Source: Silurus meridionalis (taxonomy: Eukaryota; Chordata; Actinopteri; Siluriformes; Siluridae). Taken from it: a stretch of 64,000 nt of DNA. The stretch is from the NCBI RefSeq assembly GCF_014805685.1, contig NC_060901.1, positions 19,109,905 through 19,173,904 on the forward strand, in the 5' to 3' direction. The notes under the pieces were generated by a model, which saw only the letters and a program-made list of their open reading frames with translations, was not told where the DNA came from and ran no database searches. The position numbers were made by a program, and so were the translations under genes. This document shows, one piece after another, positions 1 to 10,984 of the stretch; position 1 is the stretch's first letter; every line of letters begins with the position of its first letter.

Positions 1-205
1 GCATAGCGTATTATGGAAAACGATGCATTTTACACACCCACACACACAGATGAGTGCTCTTTCCTCCTCAATAATGGAGCCAGGTAACAATGCTGCCTCA
101 CATGCTAAAAAAGATCCTCTCCTGGAGGCTCTACAGGACCGCTGGAGCCCATTTAGGGGCAGTCAGGCACATGACAGGGCTGTGAGAGAACAGGACACGG
201 GAACG

Positions 206-206
206 C

Positions 207-266
<60 letters not shown>
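206..266. repeat. CA microsatellite
   Basis: About 30 CA units with one interruption, in the intron or upstream region of RERG. Confidence 0.97.
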
Positions 267-270
<4 letters not shown>

Positions 271-582
271 TACACACACAGTAAACCAGGAATACCTACA
301 GGAATGGCATGGAGCTGTGAGTTTGGCTTTCTGCAGGAGCAAGCGATGAAGGGATACGTTTCCGTGGCACGGGATTTCAAAGGGCTGAGATAGGATCAGA
401 GAGACGGCAAGTTAGAGAACTAGATATGGAGATAGAGATGAAGCATTCTGTTCCAGCTTTGGCACACGCCGTGTACACACCTTTCTCCTGAAGAAATGAT
501 GACCCACACCGTCTTCATGTACAATATCGAGTTGCTTCTTCTCTTCTTCTTCTTCTGTAACAACGTAAGACTAAACACTATA

Positions 583-1000
583 CAGATCAAAATTATTGGG
601 ACTTCGGTTCTTACCCAGACCGTTCCCAGACATACTGCTGTGTAGGACGTCTTTGACGTGTAGGACATCTTTGAAAATTGCTCTTCGCTTAAACTTGTTC
701 CAGAAGACATTTACATTTAAGGCATTTTGCAGATGCCCTTATCCAGAGAAAGACTTACAACTGAGCAGTGGAGGATTAAGGGTCTTGCCCAAGGGCCCAG
801 CAGTGGGAGCTCAGTGGTGGTGGGATTTGGGCCTGTGACCTTCCAATCCAAAGTCCAATGCCTTAACCACTGAGCTCCCACCTCCAAAACCTGTTCCAGA
901 AATTGCACAAAGCTCTATGAAGATACGATTTGGAGTATAAGAACCTTTGAGGTGAGTCGGAATGCCGACTGCACCCTAGACGCTGTTGTGTCTGATGAAG
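583..1000 (+). mobile_element. Tc1-like relic, split by the SINE
   Basis: A decayed left terminus (TCAAAATTATTGGGACTTC) starts near 586. After the SINE the body continues with CTGTTCCAGAAATTGCACAAAG, then TATGAAGATACGATTTGGAGT and GGAATGCCGACTGCACCCTA fragments typical of this family. No coding capacity remains. Confidence 0.6.
693..901 (-). mobile_element. tRNA-derived SINE with target-site duplication
   Basis: Read on the minus strand, the element starts with an A-box-like GGGAGCTCAGTGGTTAAGG, has a B-box-like region about 45 bases later, and ends with GGATAAGGGCATCTGC, the tail common in fish tRNA SINEs. It is flanked by near-identical 13-mers (693-705 and 889-901, one mismatch, core TGTTCCAGAA). 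The flanks belong to a Tc1-like relic, so the SINE inserted into that older element. It also holds a 16-bp inverted repeat (about 805-820 with 867-882). Confidence 0.7.
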
Positions 1001-1009
1001 TTTATTATA

Positions 1010-1235
1010 TGAGGTGGTTTTAAAGTTTTGAGACTCGCTCTGTTTACAAGAAAGTACTGCGATGGTGCTACATGGCTCTCCATCCTCCGGAAGAGGGCGA
1101 AGGAGCCGAATCTGGCATGTAGGGTGGGTGCGGAAGTGAGACCGTGTCCGCTTGCTCCTGTGACTGTGCGTGCAGCCTCGTGCTGTTATCTGCTGGCATG
1201 TTACGAAACTAGTCTGGAACTTTTTGATACATAAT
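1010..1235 (+). repeat. Small MITE-like repeat (family B), copy 1
   Basis: This stretch matches 43918-44112 and 45087-45281, and partly 12908-12995 and 62356-62445 on the opposite strand. Shared parts include GTGACTGTGCGTGCAGCC, GTGCTGTTATCTGCTGGC and a terminal ACTAGTCT. The ends are loosely inverted (TCAAAAAGTT type), as in mariner-related MITEs. The family name is not known to me. Confidence 0.6.
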
Positions 1236-1578
1236 CTTTTCAGTAGTTTGTTTCTTTTTCTTGACTCATAGCCATAATTCATCAGTAGCTTTGACCAACC
1301 ACATGCTGATGAAAAACCTCAATTACGTGGTTTCTCCTCGGTGATGGTCAGAGCTTCGGCGTGACCTTGCAGGATTTAAAGCGGTATAATTTATGATGAG
1401 GTCATTGGCTGCAACATTTGACAATTTTTCAACATTTTCATTCATTTTTTCATTCATCTTGTGCAACATGAATGATTTCAGTACGTTGCCTCCCTTCTTT
1501 AGACGTCTTGATTGTAATACCACACTTTGGTTGATTGTAGAAAACATGTTTATCTTTGTTTCTTGTTTTTTTCTGCAG

Positions 1579-1635
1579 CGTTGGTGGTGAGGCTCCTGAC
1601 CAACCGCTTCATCTGGGAGTATGACCCCACGCTGG
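1579..1635 (+). CDS. rerg: RERG internal exon, switch I segment
   Basis: The exon is flanked by a pyrimidine tract with TGCAG and by a GTAAG donor. It starts in phase 2 (CG completes an Ala codon) and reads [19 protein letters not shown], then a single G for the next exon. It corresponds to the residues just after the P-loop. The 57-nt length is too short to stand out as an open frame. Confidence 0.88.
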
Positions 1636-4591
1636 GTAAGAACACCGTTACTCTCAGAGCCCTCGGGTTTCTCAAAGGGGGCTTTTTGCCTTAAACTTCA
1701 GAGCTCATGGTTTATATATAAATACAAATACAAAGTATCTGTACACCTGATTTTCCACCTGTATTTGGTTCGTCCTCAAGTTGTTTCAAGTTGAGGCAGG
1801 ATTTAAAAGCGAGACCCGAGTCTAATTCCTCAGACAGGCATAAACCATCTCTTATCACTGCTTTTTGGTCCACATGAAATTTCATGCGAAAAAATGGCGC
1901 AAGGTAATAAATGATTTAGCATCACCGATCGTTTTTTTTGGGCGGGGAAGTGAACCAGCTGTCTTTGTGTGGTCTGAGAGCTTGATGAGAGAGTTGATGG
2001 ATGTGTGTGGGATGACGAGTACTCGATACCAGAGTGGAATTTCGCTGTACGTAGAGATTTATGGTATCAGTATTTTACTTCACTATTTATTTTTTGGACT
2101 TTTTACTTTCACTCAAAAAAGATTTTAGTATCTCACTATCCCAGTATCTCAGTATCCCAGTATTTCAGTATCTCAGTATTCCAGTATCCCAGTATTTCAG
2201 TATCCCAGTATTTCAGTATTTCAGTATCCCAGTATCACATTATCCCGGTATTTCAGTATCTCAGAATTTCAGTATCCCAGTATCTCCGTATGCAATTATA
2301 CCAGCATCTTAGTATTTCAGTATCTCAGTATCCCAGGATCTCAGTATTTCAGTATCCCAGTATCACATTACCCAGCATCTCAGTATTTCAGCACCTCAGT
2401 ATCCCAAGATTTCAGTGTTGCATTATCCCAGTATCTCAGAATTTCAGTTTCCCAGTATCTCAGAATTTCAGTATCCCAGTATCTCCGTATGCAATTATCC
2501 CAGTATCCCAGTATCTCAGAATTTCAGTTTCCCAGTATCACATTATCCTGGTATCTTAGTATTTCAGTATCTCAGTATCCCAGGATCTCAGTATTTTGGT
2601 ATCCCAGTATCTCAGAATTTCAGTACCCCAGTATCTCCGTATGCAATTATGCCAGTATCTCAGTATCCCAGTATCCCAGTATTTCCGTATACAATTATCC
2701 CAGTATCCCAGTATTTTAGTATCTCAGTATCCCAGAATCACATTATCCTGGTAACTTAGTATTTCAGTATGTCAGTATCCCAGGATTTCAGTATTTCAGT
2801 ATCCCAGTATCTCAGAATTTCAGTTTCCCAGTATTTCCATATGCAACTATCCCAGTATCTCAGGATGCAAGTATCCCAGTATCCCAGTATTTTGGTATCC
2901 CAGTATTTTTCATTATCTCTTGGTATCCTGGCATTTCAGTATCCCTGTATCTCAGTATCCCATTTCCTCAGTATCTCAGTATCTCACTATCCCAGTAGCT
3001 TGAGGAATCCGAGTGAAAACAATCCGATGGAGGAATGTTCTCTCAATCATGCCACATTCTTAAAAAATGTGGACGTCGATGCAGAATAGTTTGTTGAGAA
3101 TTTTATTGTAGTCAGCATGAGAAATGTGGTGACGTTTTCTGTGATTTGTTGGTTATTTTTCCCCTTCAGGCTTCGGTAGCAGGTCTGCTAGAGCACAGCG
3201 TGAACCTCAGATAGCCTCAGGGAGCTTCAGAATATGATGCCAGAAAATTACAAGCTTTCAGACTGGGCTATAGAGAAACAGAGACCTGCAATCAATTTCT
3301 GTTTGGGTTGCTGCGTGTCCAGGACATTAAGCCTACACACACACACACACACACACACATACACACACACACACACAATCACAGAGCGCTGATTATGTGA
3401 ACAGTAGAGAATTTATACCATATTGGGACACGTAACCCAAAAGTATTGGGACACCTGACGTTTCCATTTGCTTTATATGGTTCAACCAAACTGTTCAAGT
3501 TCTAGGCACAAAATGTATCTTGTAAATGCGCTAACATGACATTTTGCCAATTTGGCAAGCTCCATGAAGATATGGGTTGAAGTGGAAGATCTTGAGTGGC
3601 CTGCTATAGAGCTATGAACACTATTGAAAACGTTTGGGATGAATTGGAATCCATCCCAATGTGGAAGACTATGGCGTGGAGGACTTTACTAACACCCTTA
3701 TACCTGAACTAGTGGAACATCTTCTCAAAAGGGCGAAGTTATTAGAACTTAGAAATGGGGATGTCCAAAAAAGACATTTAGCAATTGTATGCTTTCCTTC
3801 TTACTTTCTTTCTACATACAGAGTCTACATACAGACACCAAGCGAGTATTGATGATGAGATGGTCAGCATGGAGATTCTGGACACAGCAGGCCAGGTAAA
3901 CACCCATTGTTTTTTATGAAAGACACACAAAAGTGCTGTAATCCCCTGTAATCCAGTGTCCTGCATGTCACTTTGTCTCTGAGCTTGGGGCAGCGTGAAT
4001 CCTGCCTCCAATGGGCTTCTAATATTATTTGTCTGCAGTACCCATTTTGGCCACTAAGAGCAATAATCGAAAGATTATTTTATATGTGAAGAAATATCAT
4101 GACTTTGAACTAATTTGAACAGAGGAGTTATGCTTTTCATGCTTTTATTTCCCTTCACCCAGGAAGACTTGCTGCAAAAGGAAGGCCACATGCGTTGGGG
4201 TGATGGATTCGTTCTGGTCTATGACATCACCGACCGCAGGAGTTTCGAAGACATGGCTCCGTTGCGCAGCCTCCTGGAGGAAGTGCGGAAGCCGCGGCAT
4301 GTGCCTCTGGTGCTTGTGGGCAACAAGGCTGACCTGGAGCACGCTCGCCAAGTGGCCACAGAGGAGGGCGAACGTCTGGCCGCCGACATGGCGTGCGCCT
4401 TCTACGAGTGCTCTGCGTGCGCGGGGACCGCAGGGGCTGCGGGGAGCGCCGGCACCGTGGCCGAGGCCTTCCACGAGCTGTGTCGCGAGGTCCGCCGTCG
4501 CCGCGCAGTCCAAGGAAAGAGCAGGCGCCGGAGCTCCACCACTCATGTCAAACAAGCCATCAACAAGATGCTCACCAAGATCAGCAGCTAG
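1579..4591 (+). CDS. rerg: RERG, Ras-related and estrogen-regulated growth inhibitor (5'-partial gene span)
   Basis: The coding exons are 1579-1635, 3822-3895 and 4163-4591, with GT-AG introns and phases that join without a break. They encode about the last 185 residues of a Ras-superfamily GTPase. Visible motifs are the switch I stretch EYDPTLESTYRH, the G3 box DTAGQ, the G4 box NKAD and the G5-like ECSAC. The basic tail (REVRRRR, then [19 protein letters not shown]) ends in KISS without a CAAX box, as is typical of RERG, which is cytoplasmic and not prenylated. RERG is known as an estrogen-responsive GTP-binding growth inhibitor. The P-loop exon is not in the window and must lie upstream. 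Compared with my recollection of the human protein, the segment after ECSAC is about 7 residues longer and rich in Ala and Gly. Family assignment is firm; which teleost paralogue it is cannot be settled here. Confidence 0.9.
2126..2997. repeat. 8-bp minisatellite (AGTATYYC)n in a RERG intron
   Basis: About 870 bases consist of degenerate copies of AGTATCCC, AGTATCTC and AGTATTTC. Since 8 bases equal 2 modulo 3, every plus frame cycles through the same octapeptide ([12 protein letters not shown]) and lacks stop codons, which explains the several long open frames here. None resembles a gene. Confidence 0.95.
3335..3376. repeat. CA microsatellite
   Basis: About 20 CA units with a single CATA interruption, in the RERG intron before exon 3822-3895. 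Confidence 0.95.
3428..3775 (+). mobile_element. Tc1-like relic in the RERG intron
   Basis: It starts at CCAAAAGTATTGGGACACC and contains the body blocks GCTCCATGAAGATATGGG, GGAGATCTTGAGTGGCCTG-like sequence, GGGATGAATTGGAA and AGTGGAACATCTTCTC. The right terminus is missing. The remnants correspond to the DD-E half of a Tc1/mariner transposase with many breaks. Confidence 0.75.
3822..3895 (+). CDS. rerg: RERG internal exon, switch II start (DTAGQ)
   Basis: After an acceptor TACATACAG the exon completes a Glu codon (G+AG) and reads [19 protein letters not shown] followed by DTAGQ, ending at a GTAAAC donor in phase 0. DTAGQ is the G3 box of Ras GTPases. The pairing of Gln with the following Glu-Asp-Leu-Leu-Gln matches the RERG subfamily rather than classical Ras. 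Confidence 0.9.
4163..4591 (+). CDS. rerg: RERG last coding exon
   Basis: The acceptor CACCCAG at 4162 is followed by [20 protein letters not shown] and then DITDR, NKAD, ECSAC and the basic tail, stopping with TAG at 4589-4591. The exon encodes 142 residues. It is strikingly GC-rich, with C or G at most third positions, compared with the AT-rich DNA around it. The stretch [12 protein letters not shown] between ECSAC and the ELCREV helix is an unusual low-complexity insertion. Confidence 0.93.
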   Translation, partial: EDLLQKEGHMRWGDGFVLVYDITDRRSFEDMAPLRSLLEEVRKPRHVPLVLVGNKADLEHARQVATEEGERLAADMACAFYECSACAGTAGAAGSAGTVAEAFHELCREVRRRRAVQGKSRRRSSTTHVKQAINKMLTKISS

Positions 4592-5419
4592 AGAGAAAGG
4601 TCTTGGGGGGAACATTTTTTGTTGCTTCTGGAGGGACACAAAAAAACCCTTTTGAACCCGTATACACTGAATACACAGAACCAAACAAAAATACAAGGAG
4701 CACAAAACAATGAAAAAACAAGCCGAGATCTTTCCATAGTGTCTACTCCGTAGCGCGTACTGTACAGGAACGTGTTTCTCCTTCTCCGAGGCCATCACAT
4801 GTATATTTCTCCCTCAGGCTATAACGATTCAGCGGGTTATCAGAGCGACAAACTCCTCCTCAGCCCACATTTTTCATCCGCTGACCCTTTTAGAGACGGT
4901 TATCGAATAAATCATCGTCCGGCTTCTCGTAGTGACACTTTTGTTTTCAGAAATATTCCCTAATCCTCCTCTCCGACGTCTCAGAACATGTTTATTCTCA
5001 AGATTATATCTTTTTTTTTCCCTCTCTGGAACGGATAGACCTTGAAGCAGTCAGTATTTCCCTTTTTTTTCTTCCCAAGAACCTCCTTCAAAGGTCCTTT
5101 CAGTTCTTATCGCGTTCATGTTGCAACCCACATGGACTCGTTTATCCGTTTCGCTTCTCTCTCTACGCCTTTTCTTTGTTCATTCATTCGATTATTTATA
5201 AGGGAGGACCTTTAACCTTTAATTGTGTTTAATGTACAGTTTACTGAATGAATGCCTTAATATCTCCAACCATAACGTGTACAGTGTTTCCCCGTTACAG
5301 CCGAAGTAGCCATGGTTACGTGCTAGCATGATTCCGGCCGGGGTTTTGTAATTATAAAGGTGATGTAATCTGGCGAGCGGTGTGAGACGGCCCAGCTTGC
5401 CGTCTCTATTTTAAATAAA
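4592..5419 (+). other. Probable RERG 3' UTR with two poly(A) signal candidates
   Basis: The 800 bases after the stop codon hold no other gene and little recognisable repeat. AATAAA hexamers occur at 4906-4911 and 5414-5419; either could end the transcript. The extent is inferred, since no transcript evidence is available. Confidence 0.45.
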
Positions 5420-5599
5420 GTCGAGCGATGGATATTAATGTTCGGAAATATGCGAGTCGCTCTCTCTTTTTTTTTCTCTCCAGTCCGTTCGCATGCTCCG
5501 TCACGTCAATCATTACGATCAAGAGGGCCATGATTATGTTTAGGTGACATCATGCTAATACAGAGACTGGGTCAAAAACAAGGTCCAAAAAAAGATCAA

Positions 5600-5965
5600 G
5601 GCAGAAAACCAAAAGTTTGTGGACAACTTGCGCAGTAGTAGATCTGCATATCATTTATTATTATTATTAACTTCTTGTTCCACATTCAGTCCTTATATCC
5701 AGTCTTCTAGGAAGATGTTCCACTAGATTTGTGAAGATTGTGAAGGGCATTTCTAAAGTCGATGTAGGGTCTGGATGCAGGTCTGGGGTAAAGTCAATGA
5801 TCAGATTCATCGCAGTAGGGTTTAGCTCTATAACAGGAGATCTTCCACTCCAACGCCGTATGTTCACGAAGCTGGCTTTGTGCACAGGAGCATCGTCATG
5901 CTGGAACTGGTTTGGGTCTCCTAGTCCAAAGACATGCAATAACATTAAGTTTCGTTATTTATGTG
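5600..5965 (-). mobile_element. Tc1-like relic with a readable transposase trace
   Basis: On the minus strand a 92-codon open frame (5667-5945) includes FQHDDAPVHKASF, a form of the Tc1 motif around the second catalytic Asp, and NLVEHLPRR near its end. The right terminus CCAAAAGTTTGTGGACAAC is at about 5608-5627. The element is internally degenerate and non-autonomous. This copy best ties the dispersed family to Tc1/mariner transposases. Confidence 0.75.
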
Positions 5966-6504
5966 GAACAGTTTTTGCAGATGAAGCACCTAAATGATGT
6001 CCCAATACATTGGCTGAATGATGTATATAAATAAATGAATAAATAATACATATTTAAACTATACTTTAATTTAAAAAAAGACTTAACTACACTTCATTTA
6101 TTAACAATTCCAATTCCGTACACACGCTCTTCGTCCCAACATCGTCATCATCAGTAATTAAGAAGCATAAAGGGGCCTATGAAGAAACCGATCCGTGATT
6201 ACAACCTGACAGCTCACAAATACAGTCCCGTTTTTCCACAGGTACTGTATGCGTGTACACCTACACGTCCGGAAAGATGTGCTGCAGACAGGATCGAGTC
6301 TGACGTATAAAATATGGAAATGTTCATCTGGAGGCAGATGGTTCGCATCCGTTTCAGACACTGCGACAGATTTGTGCAGCAGGTGGTTCGGGCCTAATGA
6401 CGAGCTCATTTCAGGAAACTAATATCCAAACCAGCAAAACCCAACAGCTCAAACTTTATAATGTCGGCCTGCGCATATGCTCGACTCTGTATATCCTTAT
6501 ACAC

Positions 6505-6518
6505 CGGACTGACTGTCC

Positions 6519-6568
<50 letters not shown>

Positions 6569-6695
6569 ACACAGTGTGGCCAAAGGTATCGTAACACTGG
6601 ACTGACTGTCTGTCTGTCAGTCTGTCTGTCTGTCTGTCTGTCAGTCTGTCTGTCTGTACACCGTGTGGCCAAAAGTATCGTAACACTGGACTGAC

Positions 6696-6727
<32 letters not shown>

Positions 6728-6924
6728 AGTCTGTCTGTCTGTACACCGTGTGGCCAAAAGTATCGTAACACCGGACTGACTGTCTGTCTGTCAGTCTGTC
6801 TCTGTCTGTCTGTCAGTCTGTCTGTCTGTACACCATGTGGCCAAAAGTATCGTAACACTGGACTGACTGTCTGTCTGTCTGTCTGTACACCGTGTGGGCA
6901 AAAGTATTGTAACACCGGACTGGC

Positions 6925-6956
<32 letters not shown>

Positions 6957-7235
6957 CACCGTGTGGCCAAAAGTATCGTGACACCAGACTGTCTGTCTGT
7001 CTGTCTGTCTATACACCGTGTAGCCAAAAGTATCGTGACACCGGCTATCTGTCTGTCTGTCTGTCTCTCTGTACACCGTGTGACCAAAAGTATCATGACA
7101 CTGGACTGAATGTCTGTCTGTCTATCACTCTGTACACCATGTGGCCAAAAGTATCATGACACTGGGCTGAATGTCTGTCTGTCTGTCTGTCTGCCTGTCT
7201 GTCTATACACCGTGTGGCCAAAAGTATCACGACAC
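6505..7235. repeat. Composite satellite of Tc1-like termini and CTGT repeats
   Basis: Ten units each carry GTGTGGCCAAAAGTATCGT (starting near 6575, 6664, 6750, 6836, 6893, 6961, 7019, 7078, 7138 and 7211), followed by GACACTGGACTGA and a run of CTGT. Unit length varies from about 55 to 90 bases because the CTGT run varies. The conserved block equals the left end of the dispersed Tc1-like family. Confidence 0.92.
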
Positions 7236-7345
<110 letters not shown>

Positions 7346-7744
7346 CCTCTCAGCATATTTTCCTTGTGTGCTTACAGGGTTTTGTCCCCTCTGGATTTCT
7401 CATTACAGATGTTATGCGACACTGTTTCTATATAATAAATGTGTGTTATAAACATGACGCTGAATTGAAGAAAAAATGGCGGTGATTTGAAGGAGCGTTC
7501 TTCATTCCTGAGAACATGTTCCACTGCAGCTGATGAAACGGAAGATTACGCCATACTACTGCCACCTTCGAAGCCTCCAGCTGTTTCAGGAGGTCCAGGA
7601 GCTTCATTCCAGAGCTTATGGTCATTTCAGATTTAGACTTTTGTTTGGTTTAGGTGTGGACTGGGTGTTTCTGGGAGTCGTGGCTGCGTAATTACTATTG
7701 CGTCTCTCAGAATAGCAGCTACGAGACCACAACGTTCCTCTGAC

Positions 7745-7785
<41 letters not shown>

Positions 7786-9670
7786 TTCTCTTGTTGTCTC
7801 ACACAGTTTCTTTATTCTTTCAAATTCAGTTATTGTTGTTTACCTGTTTAGCTTCAGACTTTCAAAAAGATTGAAATATATATACAGTAAAATTAGATAG
7901 GGATTAGGGATTATTTCCACAACACATCCCTTGACCTCACTTTAGGATCCACAATTCCCAAATTCCCCTGGACTGAGGCAGAGCTGGAAGTCCATCATGA
8001 CTCAAAGTCAGTGGAGAACCTGCATTTGCACACCTTTTGTATTACATGTATCCTCCAGTTGGACAGAAGGTGGTTGAAGAAGGCATCAGGAGCTCATTCA
8101 TAATAATGCAGCAGGGGCTCTGCAGGATCTGCAGGTGTCTCTCAGGATCACACTGATCTCCTGCTGTGCTGAAACACCTCATATCCTCAGGGAGAACATC
8201 AAACCTTTCAGAGAGCCATAAATTCTGATCTTTCCTCAACATCTCAGAAATGACAGTAATCCAATATATTGTGTTTTATTTCATAACGGTCTTGAGCTAC
8301 ACTGGCACGTATGGTCATAAGTTTGTGGACACCCGAGTGCTTTGTTTTGTTCTAGACATCCAAAGCCCTAAAAGCTCCAGCGAGTCATCCAGAGATTAAA
8401 AGCCCGGGGCTGAGAATCTATTTTACAAATTGCAGAGCTAAAAGGGACGCGTTCTCCAGAGCGCGGACGCTAAACATCCTGCTCAAGCAGCACGGTCACG
8501 AAAAGAAAAACTTGACCTCGTTCACTGGTGCAGAAAGAAAAACAAAGCTCCATCAGAAGGCCATTATGAAGATCAGATATTGGAGTTATTATGATTCATT
8601 GGAGGATAGGAATAGAAGGTGTAATAGAAAAGTGGACCTATTATGGGATTTCTTCTGGAAGGGGTGTGTAGAGTGCAGTACGCTCATTTTATTAACCTTG
8701 TGAGGACCTTTTAATAGCACCAGCCAATCATCTGCACATGGTCCGAACCGTCAGATATTCCTATCCTCGTGAGGACCTGAATTTCGTTCCCAAACCAAAG
8801 ATATAGAGAAATATTTAAAAAATAATTTTTTACAGCAGGAAATGACAGAAGGAACTCAACACAAAATCCTCATGGAAATATACACGTTTTTCAAAATTAT
8901 TCTGACATTTCGGATGCACGAACTCCAGCTCCGTGAAGATGAAGACTTCAACCCTACTGGATTGTATTGAAAGAGCAGGAAACATCTGCCCAGATGAGCG
9001 GAGGCCGTTATAATAAGAGCAAACGAGGTCTAAATGTGGAACGTAAATGTTCCATTGAAGGTTTTTGTGCGACCTTCTGGGTGTCTACAAAGTTTTTTTC
9101 TTATTTCAAATGGCAAAAATCCCATTTTTCAATTAACATGTGGCAAATTGTTGGATTTTCCAGATGTGAAATAAAAAAACGAGATCAAAGAACCCTTTCG
9201 ACGTGTTTTCACGATCCAGTTTGTGTGTTTGTGATCGAAGGGATGATTTTGACACGATTACACACTCGTACCAGACGTGATCTCACTTGGAAGCGTAGCG
9301 ACGGCAGATCGGATGACGGATTCGTCGATACGGGAAACGATACGGACGCACGTGGACGAGTCTGGTGTCCGATCCCGGATCTGGATCGTCGAGATGTGGT
9401 TTGTTTGTAAAACGTTCATCATGTGCGCGGGCTTCGCGCCGCAATTCCCGGATTGACTTTGCTGAAATCCGAGCGTTCACAGATCCTCGGCTGATGGTTT
9501 ATACGGCTGGATTTCGTTCTGTTCGCCTGGAGGATGAAACTAAATGTAGTGCAGATGTTCTGCATCGTGTTTCTGCATCCGCGCCGAGTGTCTGACGAAT
9601 GTGAACGAATTCCGTCATTCGTTCGCTTCTGCTTTCAATAAAAACGGACAAATACACAAACACGCACGTT
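7346..9670. other. Intergenic stretch with no recognised gene
   Basis: It holds a CT run (7748-7780) and a lone Tc1-like terminus (about 8308-8332, ATAAGTTTGTGGACACCC). Otherwise I see nothing. The open frames here are short, and none resembles a protein I know. Confidence 0.6.
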
Positions 9671-9672
9671 AC

Positions 9673-10050
9673 ATGACCAAAAGTATTGGGACAACCCGAT
9701 TTTTTTCCCCCGTAATACCAATTTCTTCTCCAAACTGTTCCAAAATCATATAGGAGGAGAACAATATGGTGGTGCTGAGGATGGAACCCGCAATCTTCTG
9801 ATTTTGAATTGTCAGAAAGTATTCGGACACCCGCCTGTCACCAAACATTACGATACTGGACGCACACATCTGTATCGGACGTCTTCGGATGCAGGAGCGT
9901 AAAAGTTCTCCATCGTTCGACCCAGGAGATCCAAAACCTCTTCCAGCATGACAAGTCCCCTGCCCCTGAAGATAGAGGATGGAGTAGAAGAACATCTGTG
10001 GAGGATGTTAGAACATTGAACAGGAACTAAATGTGGAATATGATGTTCAG
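9673..10050 (+). mobile_element. Tc1-like relic
   Basis: It starts ACCAAAAGTATTGGGACAAC, then has CTTCTCCAAACTGTTCCAAA, CTCTTCCAGCATGACAAG, TGGAGTAGAAGAAC and AACTAAATGTGGAATATG blocks in the family order. A second internal terminus-like GTATTCGGACACC lies at 9820-9833, which suggests one copy nested in another. Confidence 0.7.
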
Positions 10051-10242
10051 AAAACACATGATATGATTCTCAGGTGTCTATATAATATTCTGTCTGCTTT
10101 CGGGAGGTGGGAGGAGAACGGAGAACTTCAGGATGGAATCCAGGAGATGTGGAGATGTGGGGTGATGATGCTGGCCAAATTAGGATTCAGCTGAATAATT
10201 TGATTTTTTTTTTTATCGAGTCCACCTTCCTGGACCAGAAAA

Positions 10243-10245
<3 letters not shown>

Positions 10246-10298
<53 letters not shown>
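10246..10298. repeat. GT microsatellite
   Basis: About 26 GT units followed by a short GA run. Confidence 0.97.
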
Positions 10299-10308
<10 letters not shown>

Positions 10309-10582
10309 TGAATGTCACTGGGTTATAGGAATTAATCTGAAAATCCCAACAGACCTGCATGACTTTTTCGCTCCAGTCCACCGGATACAGCAACTTCTTG
10401 TTCTAACAGAAGGATCAGAGCACTTTTCCTTTTTTTTTTCTCCTCGATCTCCGTCTCATCTACGGCTTTGAGTTTGCAGAAGCATTGCAGTTGCCATGGA
10501 GACCAAGGTCTTTCGCCGTTTCCAACTTAAGGAGGTGCTGAGTCTTTTTTTCCCTCGTTCAAAGTTCACGTGTTGAAACAAT

Positions 10583-10583
<1 letters not shown>

Positions 10584-10620
<37 letters not shown>
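10584..10620. repeat. CA microsatellite
   Basis: About 18 CA units. Confidence 0.95.
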
Positions 10621-10622
<2 letters not shown>

Positions 10623-10984
10623 TAGTTTTTTGGATGAATGGAGATAACGTTAAGCCACGAGGTAGATTTTATGACCTTCCTGTACATGAACATCTCTCCA
10701 TCTCTCCAACTTACATCCCCACCAGGTTTTTCATCGCGATTCAGAAAAAGGTCAGGCTTTTTCGGTGATTTATGGCGAGCGATCTTTCGGAGAGTTCTCC
10801 AAGTCGTTAAAATGAAGTCGAGTTTGAGCCATCGACGACGTTTTACTGGAATGCCGCATTCCTGACACCAGAGGGCGCTTACCTGCAAGCCAAAACAAAT
10901 AAGCAGGAAAAGGTCAAGAGGGAAATCAAAAGCGTGTGAAAGCGCGTCACGTTCGCCGATCAATTTATGTCACGTGACACGCAT

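Noticed and set aside
2005..3089. Several Ser/Tyr/Gln-rich open frames
   Set aside because: All are frames of the 8-bp minisatellite, which has no stop codon in any plus phase.
4145..4798. 217-codon minus-strand frame over the RERG last exon
   Set aside because: It is the antisense shadow of a GC-rich exon whose plus strand clearly encodes RERG.
6406..6984. 192-codon minus-strand frame rich in DRQTDRQT
   Set aside because: It is a translation of CTGT repeats and transposon ends in the composite satellite.
8042..8242. 66-codon minus-strand frame with a protein-like composition
   Set aside because: No recognised domain, no splice partner, and neighbouring sequence is non-coding; not supportable as a gene.
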